From: Brachynemurus nebulosus
Lineage: Eukaryota > Arthropoda > Insecta > Neuroptera > Myrmeleontidae
DNA length: 64,000 nt
Direction of reading: 5' to 3'
Assembly: GCA_035578155.1 (NCBI GenBank)
Contig: JAPWDM010000008.1
Location: 2,428,001 to 2,492,000, forward strand
Part shown: positions 44,745 through 59,007 of the stretch, one piece after another
How positions within the stretch are numbered: position 1 is the first letter of the stretch
Layout of the letters: every line of letters starts with the position of its first letter
The notes under the pieces: model-generated
The model's input: the letters and a program-made list of their open reading frames with translations, nothing else
The model's database searches: none
Told to the model about the DNA's origin: nothing
Program-made: the position numbers and the translations under genes

Positions 44745-44829
44745 TGTGTTAACAGCCACCCGAGCCAGACAATCATTCAACTACCTATATGTATTGGTAC
44801 TATCTCTAATGCGAGAAACAGCTACAGTT

Positions 44830-44959
44830 TTTCAATTTCAAACATTATCGAGTGCTTGTGAAACATTACTACGTATGACAAACTTGTGTTTAAATGCAAA
44901 CAAAAGTTTGTCATACGTAGTAATGTTTCACAAGCACTCGATAATATTTGAAATTGAAA
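44830..44959. repeat. Hairpin, ~55-bp arms, 18-bp loop
   Basis: TTTCAATTTCAAACATTATC to ACGTATGACAAACTT pairs with AAGTTTGTCATACGT to GATAATATTTGAAATTGAAA. Confidence 0.92.
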
Positions 44960-44980
44960 TAATTTAATGGTTTATATAAT

Positions 44981-45203
44981 ATTTATAAACAAGTCTCCGT
45001 GGTTACAAGTTGGGTTTAATAAAATGGAGTCATGTTTCACAATTTAATGTCTGTGGTATCTCTAAGAAACATACGTTAATATGTTCGATTCAGTGCTCAT
45101 GGTTTCCTAGAGATACCACAGGCCCCACAGGCATTAAATTGTGAAGTATGACTCCATTTTATTAAACCCAACTTGTAACCACGGAGACATCTTGTTTATA
45201 AAT
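44981..45203. repeat. Inverted repeat, ~70-bp arms
   Basis: ATTTATAAACAAGTCTCCG... pairs with ...CGGAGACATCTTGTTTATAAAT. The spacer (GTGGTATCTCTAAGAAACAT, TTCGATTCAGTGCTCA) resembles 49720-49780 upstream of ZNF8. Confidence 0.9.
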
Positions 45204-45210
45204 ATAGAGA

Positions 45211-46265
<1,055 letters not shown>

Positions 46266-46419
46266 TTTCTGTCATGGTCCCGGGTTCAAGTCGCGTCATG
46301 ACAGTGGCTGTAATAGCTGAATTCCATTCTGGAAATTCGCTAAAAACCATTAAATTAATGGCTTTCACACAATGAATGAAATAAGAAATAAGAAATAAGA
46401 GATAATAGGTGTTCGCCAT

Positions 46420-47180
46420 CGAGTGACGTTGAATAAAACTTTAACTTCTTAAAGGTATATGTAGGTATTTTTGTACATCCAAATTCATGGAAACATAACG
46501 TTTGTGATGACTTTTTTCGTCACGTAGTGACAAAAAAAATCACGAATTTTGATGTACAAAAATACCTACACACACCGATGAGGACTTAAGTTAAAGTTTC
46601 ATTCAACGTCACTCGATTGCGAACACCCATTATCTGTTATTTTTTATTTTTTCTTACTTCTGATTTCATTCATTGTGTGGAAGCCATAATGGTTTGATCA
46701 CCATTAAACTTTAAAGTAATCGCATCAGTCAAATTTTTTACTTCAATTTTTTAATATATGTATTTGTAAAAGACAGCATTCTGTCTAGTAGATTCTCTCC
46801 TCAATGGTCTTACCAATGCTACTTGTAGTGATAAAACTGTGGGAAAATTTGAAAACCAAGTAATTTTTATAGAGATATTATATACACCGAGGGACTGTGG
46901 TGTGAGTTTTAATCTCAATCTCGAGCGTGAAGTTTATTGCTAGCTAGAGGTAGAGGGCCTGTAAAGGCCCGAGGGCAACAGTTCACACAAAAATTCACAA
47001 TTCACATAAAAATTTAATTTTAAACTATAAAATGTGACATAACTATGGAAATTAATCAAAATTTAATTAATTTTTTAAAAACTCAACAATTTTTTTCCTA
47101 GTTACATGAAATTTTTTTTTTTTTTTTAATTACAGGACACCTGTTGCTATCTAGTGAATGTGACGTAACTAAAGCCCTTG
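46420..47180 (+). repeat. Repeat family B, copy 3
   Basis: Contains all landmarks of 440-830 and of 40430-40935. Its left part is inverted on itself (46425-46480 against 46560-46625, around TGACGTTGAATAAAACTTTA). Confidence 0.75.
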
Positions 47181-47619
47181 TCAGACGCAGCCAGTAGTTT
47201 AGTAGAGTATAGTAATTTAGTCAAGTGGAGATACCTACTGTTCATACAGGACAAGTAATTTAGTAAAGTTTGCTGAAATACTGCGAGCTCTGCGAGTCAA
47301 AACAATCGTTCACATCCAGCTAGTATTTAGTCGATTAGTATAAAGTCGAATGCTTGAGTCTTTAATTTTCTTTCTTTCCTGAGAATATGTCGATCTTATA
47401 TTTTTAATTTTTTTTTTACGATTTCTTATTGACCAAAACTTTCTATTCCCATCGTTCCTTGCAATTTCAAGTTCGCTGCTAAATTTGTTTATTTTTGTAA
47501 TCTTTGGGCGCATTCGTAGTGCATCTAGTCAAAGTGTCTTGCTCTTGAACATTACACTTGTTTTGAAGTGGTTTTGCCTTACTTTTGAAATATTTGTATA
47601 TTCCTGTCTCACTTTCCGG

Positions 47620-48095
47620 GCTTGTTCCGAAATATAATCCAGTATACTGGCCAGTGTTAATGACGTCATGACTTCGACGCCATATTGTACTGGTGAGCAT
47701 CTATATCTATCATATCTATGATTCACAACTAAGGCTGGTCGTCCATTGGTTGCGTAGACGTACGAAATTTAATGCGGACGAATACGCATGAAACGAACGA
47801 ACGTTCCAAGCAGCTGTGAAGCAATACATCCTCGTCCATTGAAAGCGTCTCTCTCAATGGACGAGGATGTATTGGTTCACAGCTGTTTGGATCATTCGTC
47901 CGTTTCACGCGTATTCGTCTGAATTAAATTACGCACGACTACGCATCCAATGGACGACCAGCCTATAAGTGTCAAAGTTACGACAACGCATGGCCAGCCT
48001 GGCCAGTGTATTTCGGAACGATTCGCCATCATGGCGTCGATTTATGACGTCATTGACACTGGCCAGTATGCTGGATTATATTTCGAAACACACGC
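47620..48095. repeat. Foldback with a MITE in its centre
   Basis: 47624-47690 (CCAGTATACTGGCCAGTG, AATGACGTCATGACTTCGAC) is inverted at 48033-48092. The loop holds the Harbinger-like MITE. Confidence 0.8.
47733..47963. mobile_element. 231-bp Harbinger-like foldback MITE
   Basis: GGCTGGTCGTCCATTGG and CCAATGGACGACCAGCC ends; long arms through AATACATCCTCGTCCATTGA. Flanks TAA and TAT (one mismatch). Same family as 39983-40424. Confidence 0.82.
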
Positions 48096-48117
48096 TCCAT
48101 GTTCTTGAGAGAAGGGT

Positions 48118-48178
48118 GAAGATATGTATACGATGTATACCGAACGCTATTCGGTATACATCGTATATACATATACCT
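48118..48178. repeat. Short hairpin
   Basis: ATATGTATACGATGTATACC and GGTATACATCGTATATACAT arms around GAACGCTATTC. Confidence 0.85.
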
Positions 48179-48214
48179 TAACCTTAGCGTTCGGTTTACT
48201 ACGATTACTTGTAA

Positions 48215-48566
48215 ACAAAAGAAAGCCAGCGGAGGCCATCTTTTGCAACTCTGGGCCTCTAACCTCTACCAGAACTACCCCAAAAATTATAAAAAAAAAT
48301 CAAAGATGATCTTCTCGACATTCTCTACGCAAATAACTTTGAATTTCAGAGAAGCAACAATTACACGATTAATTATAAGCAAAAGAGAGCCAGCGGGGGC
48401 TATCTTTTTACAACTCTGGGCCTCTAACCTCTTCCAAAACCACCCCAAAAATTATAAAAAAATTCAGAGCTGATCCTTTCAACATTATCTTTATGAATAA
48501 CTTTGAATTTTAAAGAAGCAACAATTACACGATTAATTAGCTGGAGCTGCCAGCTTGAGATTCATA
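48215..48566 (-). mobile_element. Foldback element, right-arm part
   Basis: Two ~161-bp tandem units (each with GAGCCAGCGG, CCCAAAAATTATAAAAAAA and AAGCAACAATTACACGATTA) followed by CTGGAGCTGCCAGCTTGAGA. It abuts the ZNF8 finger fragment at the 9-mer AACTATTCA. Confidence 0.8.
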
Positions 48567-48567
48567 A

Positions 48568-48907
48568 ACTATTCAAATGTGATATATGTAATAAAACATT
48601 TTCTCAGTCAAGTGATTTGAAAAAAACATGAAAGAACAGATACGGGAGAGAAACCATTCAAATGTAATATATGTTTTAAAACATTTTCTCGGTCGGGCTA
48701 TTTAAAAACACATGAAAGAATACATACAGGACAAAAACCATTCAAATGTGATATATGTTTTAAAACATTTTCTCGGTCAAGCAGTTTGAAATTACATGAA
48801 AGAACACATACAGGAGAAAAACCATTAAAATGTGACATATGTTTTAAAACATTTTCTAGGTCGGACAGTTTGAACAGACACGTTAACAAACTTCACAATA
48901 ATAATTA
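48568..48907 (+). pseudogene. ZNF8, C-terminal fragment (permuted)
   Basis: Encodes the last four fingers and the tail [12 protein letters not shown] +1 error in LKKT (near 48622, AAAAAACATGAA) breaks the first finger; the rest reads through. Followed by the conserved ZNF 3' flank in plus orientation (48908-49220). The N-terminal part lies 1 kb downstream, not upstream. Confidence 0.9.
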
Positions 48908-49309
48908 ATAATAATTAGTAGCAAAAGTTAATTAAAATCGAACTTCCAGAAAGTAATTTAATTTTATTATATATTTATTTTTGAGTTCATTTTACATTGG
49001 TTTTTTTCTGTTTGGTTTTGTTTAAAACTAACTTGTATGTTTTGCTGTGTAACATTACGTATGTTTTATAAGAATAAATTTTTCTCTTTATTAAAAAAAA
49101 ACTGAATTATTTCATCATAAATTATCCTAATTTTTGGTCTTGGGTGTAAACAAATTCATGGAGTTATATCAATGTCAAAGACCAAGGGTGTTTACCCTAT
49201 TGGGTTGGTTAAATTATTTCGTATAGACAGTTTGGCGCTCCCGAATTTGCCGTTTTGGCGCCCAGGGTACGTGTCCCCGCTGCCCTTCTAGATCCGGCAC
49301 TGCTCTTAA

Positions 49310-49690
49310 ATTCGTTACCGAATATGTTAAATACAAGTGTCTGTGTGATGTGGGAAACGTTAATTAGCTGTTAATTACGTCACATTCTCCTAGATAGCAA
49401 CAGGTGTCTTGTAACTAAGAAAAAAAGTGTTGATTTTTCATGTAACTAGGAAAAAATTGTTGAGTTTTTAAAAAATTAATTAAATTTTTATTAATTTCCA
49501 TAGTTATGTCACATTTTATAGTTTAAAATTAAATTTTTATGTGAACTGTGAAGTATTGTGTGAATTGGTTTTCTCGGGCCTTTGCAGGCCCTCTAGCTAG
49601 TAATAAACTTCACGCTCGAGACTGAGATTAAAACTCACACCTCAGCAGTGTTGGCATTTTTTTTTTTTTGACAAATTATACGATCGGGCT
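49310..49690 (-). repeat. Repeat family B, inverted copy
   Basis: GATAGCAACAGGTGTCTTGT, GGGCCTTTGCAGGCCC and TTCACGCTCGAGACTGAGAT mirror 46900-47160. Just before it, CCGGATCTAGAAGGGCAG-like sequence (about 49270-49303, minus strand) resembles 8381. Confidence 0.75.
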
Positions 49691-49908
49691 TGCAAAATGG
49701 AGTTATATTTCACAATTTAATATCTGCGGTATCTCTAGGAAACATATGTTAACCGGTTCGATTTAGTGCTCAGTGGGTAAGGTAATCAATATACATAATC
49801 TATGGTTAAATACTGACGTTCAGTGTTCAGACTTGATAATAAAATAAAATTATCAAAATCTTAAATAAAAAGACAGATTTAGTTTTTCCGACAAAAAAAG
49901 AAAGGAAA

Positions 49909-50684
49909 ATGGAAAATAAAGGATGTACATCACAGGTTGATGCATTTACTGTTAAAATAAAAGATGAGGAAAATTTACAAAATTTAGACAATTCATTTTC
50001 AAATATAAAAAAAACGGAAGTACTGGAACCCTCATGTTATGGAAATGAAATAAAATTGGAACTGGAAGAAAGCAATTATGATAATTTTATAATTTAAAAA
50101 GTTTACATACCGAAATTAAATTAGAAGATGATGAAACGGATACATTGGAAGAAAATAGTGATTTATTTGACGATAGTTGTGAAAATTTAACAAATACCGA
50201 CAGTGGAACTGAACAAGCGTGTTTAAAGTATTATGAAAACAGTGAAATTAGTGAAAGGCCATTCCAATGTAATATTTGTTTTAAAACATTTTCTCAGTCG
50301 CGCATTTTAAAAACACATGAAAGAATACACATAGGAAAAACCCATTCAAATGTGATGTATGTTTTAAAACATTTTCTCTGTCACATCATTTACAAAGACA
50401 TAAAAGAACACATACGGGGGAAAAACCATTCAAATGTAATGTATGTTTTAAAACATTTTCACAGTCAAGTCATTTAAAAAGACATGAAAAAACACATACA
50501 GGAGAGAAACCTTTCAGATGTGATACATGTAATAAAACATTTTCTTTGCCACATCATTTGAAATTACATGAAACAATACATATGGAAGAAAAACCATTCA
50601 AATGTAATGTATGTTTTAAAACATTTTCTCAGTCAAATAATTTGAAATTACATCAAATAACACATACAGGAGAGAAACTATTCA
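49909..50684 (+). pseudogene. ZNF8, N-terminal fragment (permuted)
   Basis: Begins MENKGCTSQ with [17 protein letters not shown]; a frameshift at about 50090 separates it from [11 protein letters not shown] second shift at about 50335 (IGKTHSN where GKKPFKC is expected) disrupts finger 2. Finger sequence continues to GEKLF at 50684, where it stops at the foldback element. Closest relative is ZNF6. Confidence 0.9.
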
Positions 50685-51126
50685 TAAATCTCAAGCTGGC
50701 AGCTCCAGCTAATTAATCGTGTAATTGTTGCTTCTCTAAAATTCAAAGTTATTCATGAAGAGAATGTTGAAAGGATCAGCTCTGAATTTTTTTTATAATT
50801 TTTGGGGTGGTTTTGGAAGAGGTTAAAGGCCCAGAGTTGTAAAAAGATAGCCTCCGCTGGCTCTCTTTTTTTTATAATTAATCGTGTAACTGTTGCTTCT
50901 CTGAAATTCAAAGTTATTTACGTAGAGAATGTCGAGAAGATCATCTCTGATTTTTTTTTTATAGTTTTTGGGGTATTTTTGGTGGAGTTTAGAAGCCAAG
51001 AACTGTTTATAGGCTCTTTTAAACAGTTCTTGGCTTCTAAACTCCACCAAAACCACCCCAAAAATTATAAAAAAATTCAGAGCTGATCCTTTCAGCATTC
51101 TCTACGTAAATAACTTCGAATTTTAG
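50685..51126 (+). mobile_element. Foldback element, left arm and part of right arm
   Basis: Starts TAAATCTCAAGCTGGCAGCT, two reverse ~161-bp units, an inner hairpin (about 50985-51060, GTTTAGAAGCCAAGAACTG), then a forward partial unit to 51126. Together with 48215-48566 it makes one foldback element with tandem-repeat arms. Confidence 0.8.
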
Positions 51127-51596
51127 CGCAAATTTTGAAAACAAATACTTAAATAGTTTTTTCTAACCATTCGCAACATATTATGCATGCATAACATAAA
51201 TATGTGTTTTAAAATAATTTCACAAAATTCCTCGAATTTCCCATTCAAAGTAAAAACGCAACTAATGTTTGTAGCATGTTTCAAACAAATTTATGTGTAA
51301 TTCAACCAATCCAAGTGCATAGGGTAAACACCCCTGATCTTTGACATCGATATAACTCCATGAATTTGTTTGCACCCAAGACCAAAAATCAGGATAATTT
51401 ATGATGAAATAATTCCAATTTTTTAATAAAGAGAAAAATTTATTCTTATAAACACACGTAATATACAAGTTTGTTTTAAATAAAAGCAAAGAGGAAAATA
51501 CTAATGTAAAATGAACTCAAAAATAAATATTATACAATAATATGAAATTAATTTCTGGCAGCGCCATCTTAATTAAAACTTATTACTATATTATTA
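51127..51596. other. Conserved 3' flank of ZNF9
   Basis: Matches 40930-41120 and, inverted, 48930-49220. Contains AATAAA signals on the minus strand. No gene. Confidence 0.65.
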
Positions 51597-52847
51597 TTAT
51601 TTATTACTGTGAAGTTTGTTAACGTGTCTGTTCAAACTGCCCGACATAGAAAATGTTTTATTACATATATCACATTTAAATGGTTTTTCTTCCGTATGTG
51701 TTCTTTGATGTTTCTTTAAAACGCCTGAGTGAGAAAATGTTTTAAAACATATATCACATTTGAATGGTTTCTCTCCTGTATGTGTTCTTTTATGAGCCTT
51801 CAAACTATTTGAGTGAGAAAATGTTTTAAAGCATATATCACATTTGAATGGTTTTTCTCCTGTATGTCTTATTTGATGTAATTTCAAATTATTTAATTGT
51901 GTAAATGTTTTAAAACATACATTACATTTGAATGGTTTTTCTCCTGTATGTGTTCTCTGATGTACCCGTAAACCTGATGGATTAGAAAATGTTTTACTAC
52001 ATATATCACATTTATATGGTTTTTCTCCTGTATGTGATCTTTCATGTAATTTTAAACTATATGAATGTGAAAATGTTTTAAAACATGTATTGCATTTGAA
52101 TGGTTTTTCTCCTGTATGTGTTCTCTGATGTACCCGTAAAGTTGATGGATCAGAAAATGTTTTACTACATATATCACATTTGAATGGTTTCTCTCCTGTA
52201 TGTGTTCTTTCATGTCTTTTTAAATCACCTAACTGAGAAAAGGTATTAAAACATGTGTCACATTTGAATGGTTTTTCACCTGTATGTGTTCTTTCATGTG
52301 TGTTCAAATTTTGTAACAGAGAAAATGTTTTAAAACATGTGGTACATTTGAATGGTTTTTCTCCTGTATGTACTCTTTCATGTGTTTTTAAATGACTTGA
52401 CTGAGAAAATGTTTTAAAGCAAATATTACATTCGAACTGTTTTTCACTAGTAAGGGGTTTCTGATGTTTTTTCAAACGGCATGACATGTGTGGTTTTTCA
52501 CTGGTTTTAGTTTTTTCGTAATTCTTCGAACAACCTTGCTCAGTTGCACTGTCGGTATTTGTTAAATTTTCACAACTATCGTCAAATAAATCACTATTTT
52601 CTTCCAGTGTATCCGTTTCATCATCTTCTAACTTGATTTCGGTATGTAAGCTTTTTAAATTTAATAATGTATTATAATTGCTTTCTTCCAGTTCCAATTT
52701 TATTTCATTTCCATAACATGAAGGTTCCAGTACTTCCGTTTTTGTTTTATTTGAAAATGAGTTGCCTATATTCTGTAAATTTTCTTCTTCTTTTATTACT
52801 TTAATAGTATATGCATCAACCTTTGATGTACACCGTTTATTTTCCAT
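51597..52847 (-). CDS. C2H2 zinc-finger protein, 10 fingers (ZNF9)
   Basis: 416 residues from MENKRCTS at 52847; the frame is open 36 codons upstream into the leader (AAAGAAAAGAAAATGG). N-terminus has [16 protein letters not shown] and [10 protein letters not shown], then a ligand-less pseudo-finger ([12 protein letters not shown]). Ten intact fingers end [11 protein letters not shown]. Fingers 4 and 6 share SxPSxLRVHQRTHTG and may be a duplication. Its 5' flank pairs with ZNF2's; its 3' flank pairs with those of ZNF6 and ZNF8. Confidence 0.94.
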   Translation of the reverse strand: MENKRCTSKVDAYTIKVIKEEENLQNIGNSFSNKTKTEVLEPSCYGNEIKLELEESNYNTLLNLKSLHTEIKLEDDETDTLEENSDLFDDSCENLTNTDSATEQGCSKNYEKTKTSEKPHMSCRLKKHQKPLTSEKQFECNICFKTFSQSSHLKTHERVHTGEKPFKCTTCFKTFSLLQNLNTHERTHTGEKPFKCDTCFNTFSQLGDLKRHERTHTGEKPFKCDICSKTFSDPSTLRVHQRTHTGEKPFKCNTCFKTFSHSYSLKLHERSHTGEKPYKCDICSKTFSNPSGLRVHQRTHTGEKPFKCNVCFKTFTQLNNLKLHQIRHTGEKPFKCDICFKTFSHSNSLKAHKRTHTGEKPFKCDICFKTFSHSGVLKKHQRTHTEEKPFKCDICNKTFSMSGSLNRHVNKLHSNK

Positions 52848-52929
52848 TTTCTTTTCTTTCTTTTCTCCGGAAAAATAATTCTGTCGTTTTGAGATTTTGA
52901 CAATTTTTAAGTCTGAACTATAGAGAATA

Positions 52930-53785
52930 ACACTATATAATATATAGAAGAGCACTCACTTATAGGATTTTTTCTTAGCGGGTGGTTATTTTGGCGCTTT
53001 CAGAGGGCAGTGCAGTAGCACTGCACAACATATTTAAAAAATTGGTAACTGTAGACGGTGCTACTAGCTGATATCTGTGGAATTTACTGTTCATAGAACT
53101 TATTCTATTATTTTAGAAATTTATAATTTGTAACATTTCTATAGTAACAATTACAAAAAATTCTATTAGGCAGTTTTCATTTCTTTCGAATTATTTATGA
53201 GTAATTCGTCTATTTTTTTGAGTTTAATACTAAATTTAATAATTTTACTTAATTATTATTGGAGGTATGGTTAATTAACATTTGTTACTTTATTTTTATT
53301 TGAAAATAATTACTTATTATCACAGTAAATTAATTAAAAAATTAGAATAAATGGAAGCACACTTGTCAGAAATTAGAATCAGTGATAATTAATTTACGAA
53401 ATATTTGATTAATGTATAATTTTGAATAAAAATAAATTTATTTGAATTTTTAAACAACTATATGGGTATAATTATTGTATGAGTTTTAAACATGAAAAAC
53501 TGATCAAAATAAAATGCAATTAGAAAAATTTTCGTGGATTATCTTACTAGTAGTAATCTACATTATCGGATAAGGCTAAAAATAATTTAAAGTTATTATA
53601 GTGACATCTCTGTTCTACTCAAGTGTACTACGCATAATGATTACGACAACAAAAACATCTATACCCGGTGCCCCCGCTTTTAGTTCCATAGAGAGGTAAT
53701 AGAGGGTCAAAAAAATGTATTGAAGTTGGCTATCTTCTAGAAATAAAATTCTGGTGTACTTTCTCTATGGTCTGAACGTTGGTGT
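52930..53785. repeat. Duplicated 5' flank, direct copy of 10860-11720
   Basis: Same order of landmarks as upstream of ZNF2. Ends in a half copy of the small foldback MITE at 53705-53785. Confidence 0.85.
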
Positions 53786-54559
53786 GAAACCATAAATTAT
53801 GATGTTGGTACCCGTGCTACCGCTAGTGATAAAATGGTGGGAAAATTTGAAAACTATGTAATAAGTAAATTTTATTAGGACGAGCAAAGGAAATCCCTCC
53901 CGTACCTTATAAATAAGAGTCCGTTGTTATAAACGTTTCTGGAAATTTATTCCCTAAGGGTTAAAACAGGAAATGAAAGTTCGTATGGGAAATTCGTCAT
54001 TATTATGTCATCGAAGATGACACAATAATATCGTTGTGTGACTGAATAATTATTGAGTTTTACATCCATACTGAATAAACGCAAGAGGGCTGTAGAGTTA
54101 ACAACTATAGAGTTAACAAAAAATCATAAATTAACACTTTCACTGAGATGACATTACTTAGTGCGTGTCAAAAACACGCATTTGACGAATTTTTGAAGTT
54201 AGAAACGTGGATATTGATTTAGGCTTTTGAAAAACATATTGTGGGTGGGAAATCCCATCGGGTATACGGCTAGTAAATATAGAAATTTAAATTTAATCTA
54301 CATTATCCGAATTTTATTTTTTATTTAATATATTTATTCTTTAATTATCTTAAATTGATTGTGCAAAAAATATTATACAATACACGATGCGTTAAGAATT
54401 TTTACTGATCTCGGAAATTGCAAAACTGAATCAGTAAAAGCAACTTACCGAACTTATATTGTAATAAAATACTAATACATAGCACATACAAGTCAGTTTT
54501 AAATAAAACAACAGAAAAAACTAAACAACAAAGATACCAGTAAAAATATAAATATGTTC
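53786..54559. other. Gene-free stretch with diverged repeat B
   Basis: TGCTACCGCTAGTGATAAAA and GTGGGAAAATTTGAAAACTA resemble repeat B. No gene. Confidence 0.45.
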
Positions 54560-55896
<1,337 letters not shown>

Positions 55897-55984
55897 TTTC
55901 TTCTCCGAGAATTTAATTATTTTTCAATTGCTGTTTTTTATTATCAATTTTCATTAAAATTTGTTTTTATTGTTTTTCTTTGAT

Positions 55985-56240
55985 ATTGTCAAATACCCCA
56001 TTATAAACTCATATATTTGTTTAAAAACTAAAGTAAATTTGTTTTTATTCAAAATTATACATTAATCAAATATTTCGTAAATGAAGATCACTCGCACTGA
56101 TTCAAATTTCTGACAAGTGTGCCCCCATTTTTCTGCAACAGATAAAATAAGTTTTTAATTAATTTACTGTGATAATAAGATAAGCAATTATTATTTTCAA
56201 ATAAAAATAAACTAATAAATGTTAATTATACTGTTATACG
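55985..56240 (-). repeat. Inverted copy of 11270-11480
   Basis: GACAAGTGTGCCCCCATTTT and TTCTGCAACAGATAAAAT-type sequence mirror the ZNF2 upstream region. Confidence 0.8.
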
Positions 56241-56681
56241 TACCTCCAAACCAAATCGTGAAAAATTTATGGGATCGGAGATCGATCTTTTAGTAAAATA
56301 TATTTTTTTCAAAATTATTGAAGAATATATTTTAACTATAATAATTTTACCACTTTTATAATTCATTTATAGAAAATTTAGTAAAATTTTGGATTCATGT
56401 GACACTTAGCGCAAACTGGAAACTATTTTATTGATATTAAATTCAGCAGTTCATCTTCAAAAGAAGTTAAAAATTGTTTTGAAACTGGTTTGTGATTTAC
56501 TTAATAAGAAACTTTATTAAAATTTTTTTATTTTTTTATTTTCTGTTAAGTACAAATATTGAATCGATTTTCATCAGATCGATCTTTTGTAAGCCAATTT
56601 TCTCCTGCATCGATTTTTGGTTTGACGACTCCAATCAATCCACAAGATCAATTTTTTTGTCAGAGATCGGAAACCATATAC
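56241..56681. other. Gene-free stretch
   Basis: ATCGATCTTTT-rich sequence; nothing recognised. Confidence 0.4.
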
Positions 56682-56745
56682 TAAAACATGCGTAACATTT
56701 GAACGGTTATTCCCCTGTATGTGTTCTTTTATGTGCTTTCAAATT
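56682..56745 (-). pseudogene. Orphan single-finger fragment
   Basis: Minus strand encodes [20 protein letters not shown], followed on its right by a fragment of the ZNF6-type 3' flank. An isolated relic, stop inside. Confidence 0.75.
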
Positions 56746-56790
56746 AATTTCTGGAAGTTAGATTTTAATTAATTTTGCTACTAATTATTA

Positions 56791-57553
56791 TTAATTATTA
56801 TTGTGAAGTTTGTTAACGTGTCTGTTCAAACTGTCCGACCTACAAAATGTTTTATTACATATATCACATTTAAATGGTTTTTGCTTCCGTATGTATTCTT
56901 ACATGTAATTTCAAATTATTTGAGTGAGAAAATGTTTTAAAACATATATCACATTTGAATGGTTTTTCTCCTGTATGTGTTCTTTCATGTTTTTTTAAAT
57001 TACCTGACTCAGAAAATGTTTTAAAGCATACGTCACATTTGAATGGTTTTTCTCCTGTATGTGTTCTTTCATGTCTTTGTAAATCACCTGACTGAGAAAA
57101 TGTTTTAAAACATGTGTTACATTTGAATGGTTTCTCTCCTGTATGTGTTCTTTCATGTGTTTTTAAATGACCTGAGTGAGAAAATGTTTTATTACATATA
57201 TCACATTTGAATGGTTTTTCTCCTGTATGTGTTGTTTCATGTAACTTCAAACCACTTGACTGAGTAAATGTTTTAAAACATATATCACATTTGAATGGTT
57301 TCTCTCCTGTATGTGTCCTTTTATGTATTTTTAAATGACCTGAGTGAGAAAATGTTTTATTACATATATCACATTTGAATGGTTTTTCTCCTGTATGTGT
57401 TGTTTCATGTAACTTCAAACCACTTGACTGAGTAAATGTTTTAAAACATATATCACATTTGAATGGTTTCTCTCCTGTATGTAGCCTTTCATGTCTTTTC
57501 AAACTGCTTGAATCATAAAATGTTTTAAAACAGGTGTTACACTTAAATGGTTT
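56791..57553 (-). pseudogene. ZNF11, finger half, split by a transposon
   Basis: Carries fingers 2-10. A one-base insertion near 56884 (GAAGCAAAAACC) shifts the last finger out of frame; the old stop is at 56791. Fingers 3-4 and 5-6 are a 168-bp duplication (SSGLKLHETTHTG / SGHLKxHxRTHTG). The gene is cut at the linker P-F of finger 2 by the 57554-59298 transposon, and the N-terminal half is at 59299-59765; removing one 8-bp duplication restores a continuous frame. Confidence 0.9.
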
Positions 57554-58023
57554 GGGTAAATTGTAGAGGACCGGTTCATGCTGTAATTTCGATGTTTGCC
57601 GAAAAAAAAAAACAAATGTGGCTGAGAATTATTGTACTTAAAGAGTTAAAGCGCGGTCACATATTTTTATTAAAAATAATTGCGTTTTATTATTAAATAT
57701 TACATTTTAAATGTTACTCACATTTTTGATATAACAATTAATTTAACACAATTACTTGCATTATTTATTATTATTTAATAAGAGAAAACCGTAAAACTAC
57801 TAAATCTTAAAAAAAAAAAGAAAATTATAATAAAAGTTTACAAAAAAAAATTTTTTAAATAATTTTAACCTTTTTATTTTAATACGTCTGAAAAGAACGA
57901 CATATTATGTATGTTTCTTATTCGGAGAGAATATACTCCAGTTGTGATATATATATACATGCAAGCCCTAAGCGTATGTGTAAAAAATTGTGGATAGCAG
58001 TGTGTCTGAGTGTGTCAGATACG

Positions 58024-58252
58024 TTGTCGTACAAATTACGGCGCGGAGCGCTGTTATGAGAATGATGCGGGCGTCATACAAATTACGGTGCGAAGCGCCG
58101 TTGTGGCCCGGACGCTACGCGTCGTACAAATTACGACGCGGAGCGCCGTTATGAGAACGACGCGTAGCGTCGTACAAATTACGGCGCGAAGCGCCGTTAC
58201 TAGCATGACGCATGGCATCCTACAAATTAGGGTCCCAGGCGCGGCACTGAGA
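58024..58252. repeat. Tandem GC-rich hairpin array in transposon copy 2
   Basis: Same hairpins as 29938-30143 with different unit number. Confidence 0.9.
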
Positions 58253-58286
58253 TGACCTTTTATAGTAATTATAATTTTCCTTTATC

Positions 58287-58524
58287 TTTTATACAAAATT
58301 TATAAATAAAAAACAGCATAAAATTATACGGTTTACACTGTATCAACAGATCGGTTTGATTTATGTAAATTTGGGGCGTCAGTGGGTGGCGTCGGTGGGC
58401 GGCGCGCGCCACCCACCGACGCCACCCACTGACGCCCCAAATTTACATAAATCAAACCGATCTGTTGATACAGTGTAAACCGTATAATTTTATGCTGTTT
58501 TTTATTTATAAATTTTGTATAAAA
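58287..58524. repeat. 238-bp palindrome in transposon copy 2
   Basis: Symmetric about 58405/58406; same core and arm sequence as 29671-29908, with paired changes in both arms (ACAGCATAAAAT here, ACAATATAGAAT there). Confidence 0.95.
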
Positions 58525-58974
58525 ATTTTTCGGCTGTATTAAAAATAAATTATATTAAACTTATGCAGTTTTGAAAAAACGGTACTTAATTTTGTATACG
58601 AAATAAATTGCAGGTATAAATGTATATGTATTACTATGTTGAACTACAAACACCCTTACCTTACACCCTTGCCGTTATTTATTAACACAAAATCAAATTT
58701 TATTACACATCATAAAATTATATGTATTTATCTTTGTTAGTAACCACGACCTAACAATGCTTGTTTGCTCTGGTGGAGCTGATGCACGACTTATCACCTT
58801 AAGCTGTGACAGACCAACAAATCACTCCAAGTAATCTACACTTTTTGGATTTTAATAATTTTAGTTTGCTTCTAGTGTTCTGTGAGTACCTATGTTCTGG
58901 ATGTTCTCTATGGAATCAATGTTCTACATATATGTCATAATTAAAATAAAATTTTTCCGTTTTGTTTTGTTTTG

Positions 58975-59007
<33 letters not shown>

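Noticed and set aside
58010..58255. QITARSAV repeat protein (also 29940-30128)
   Set aside because: Follows the GC hairpin ladder; reading is not conserved between copies as protein would be.
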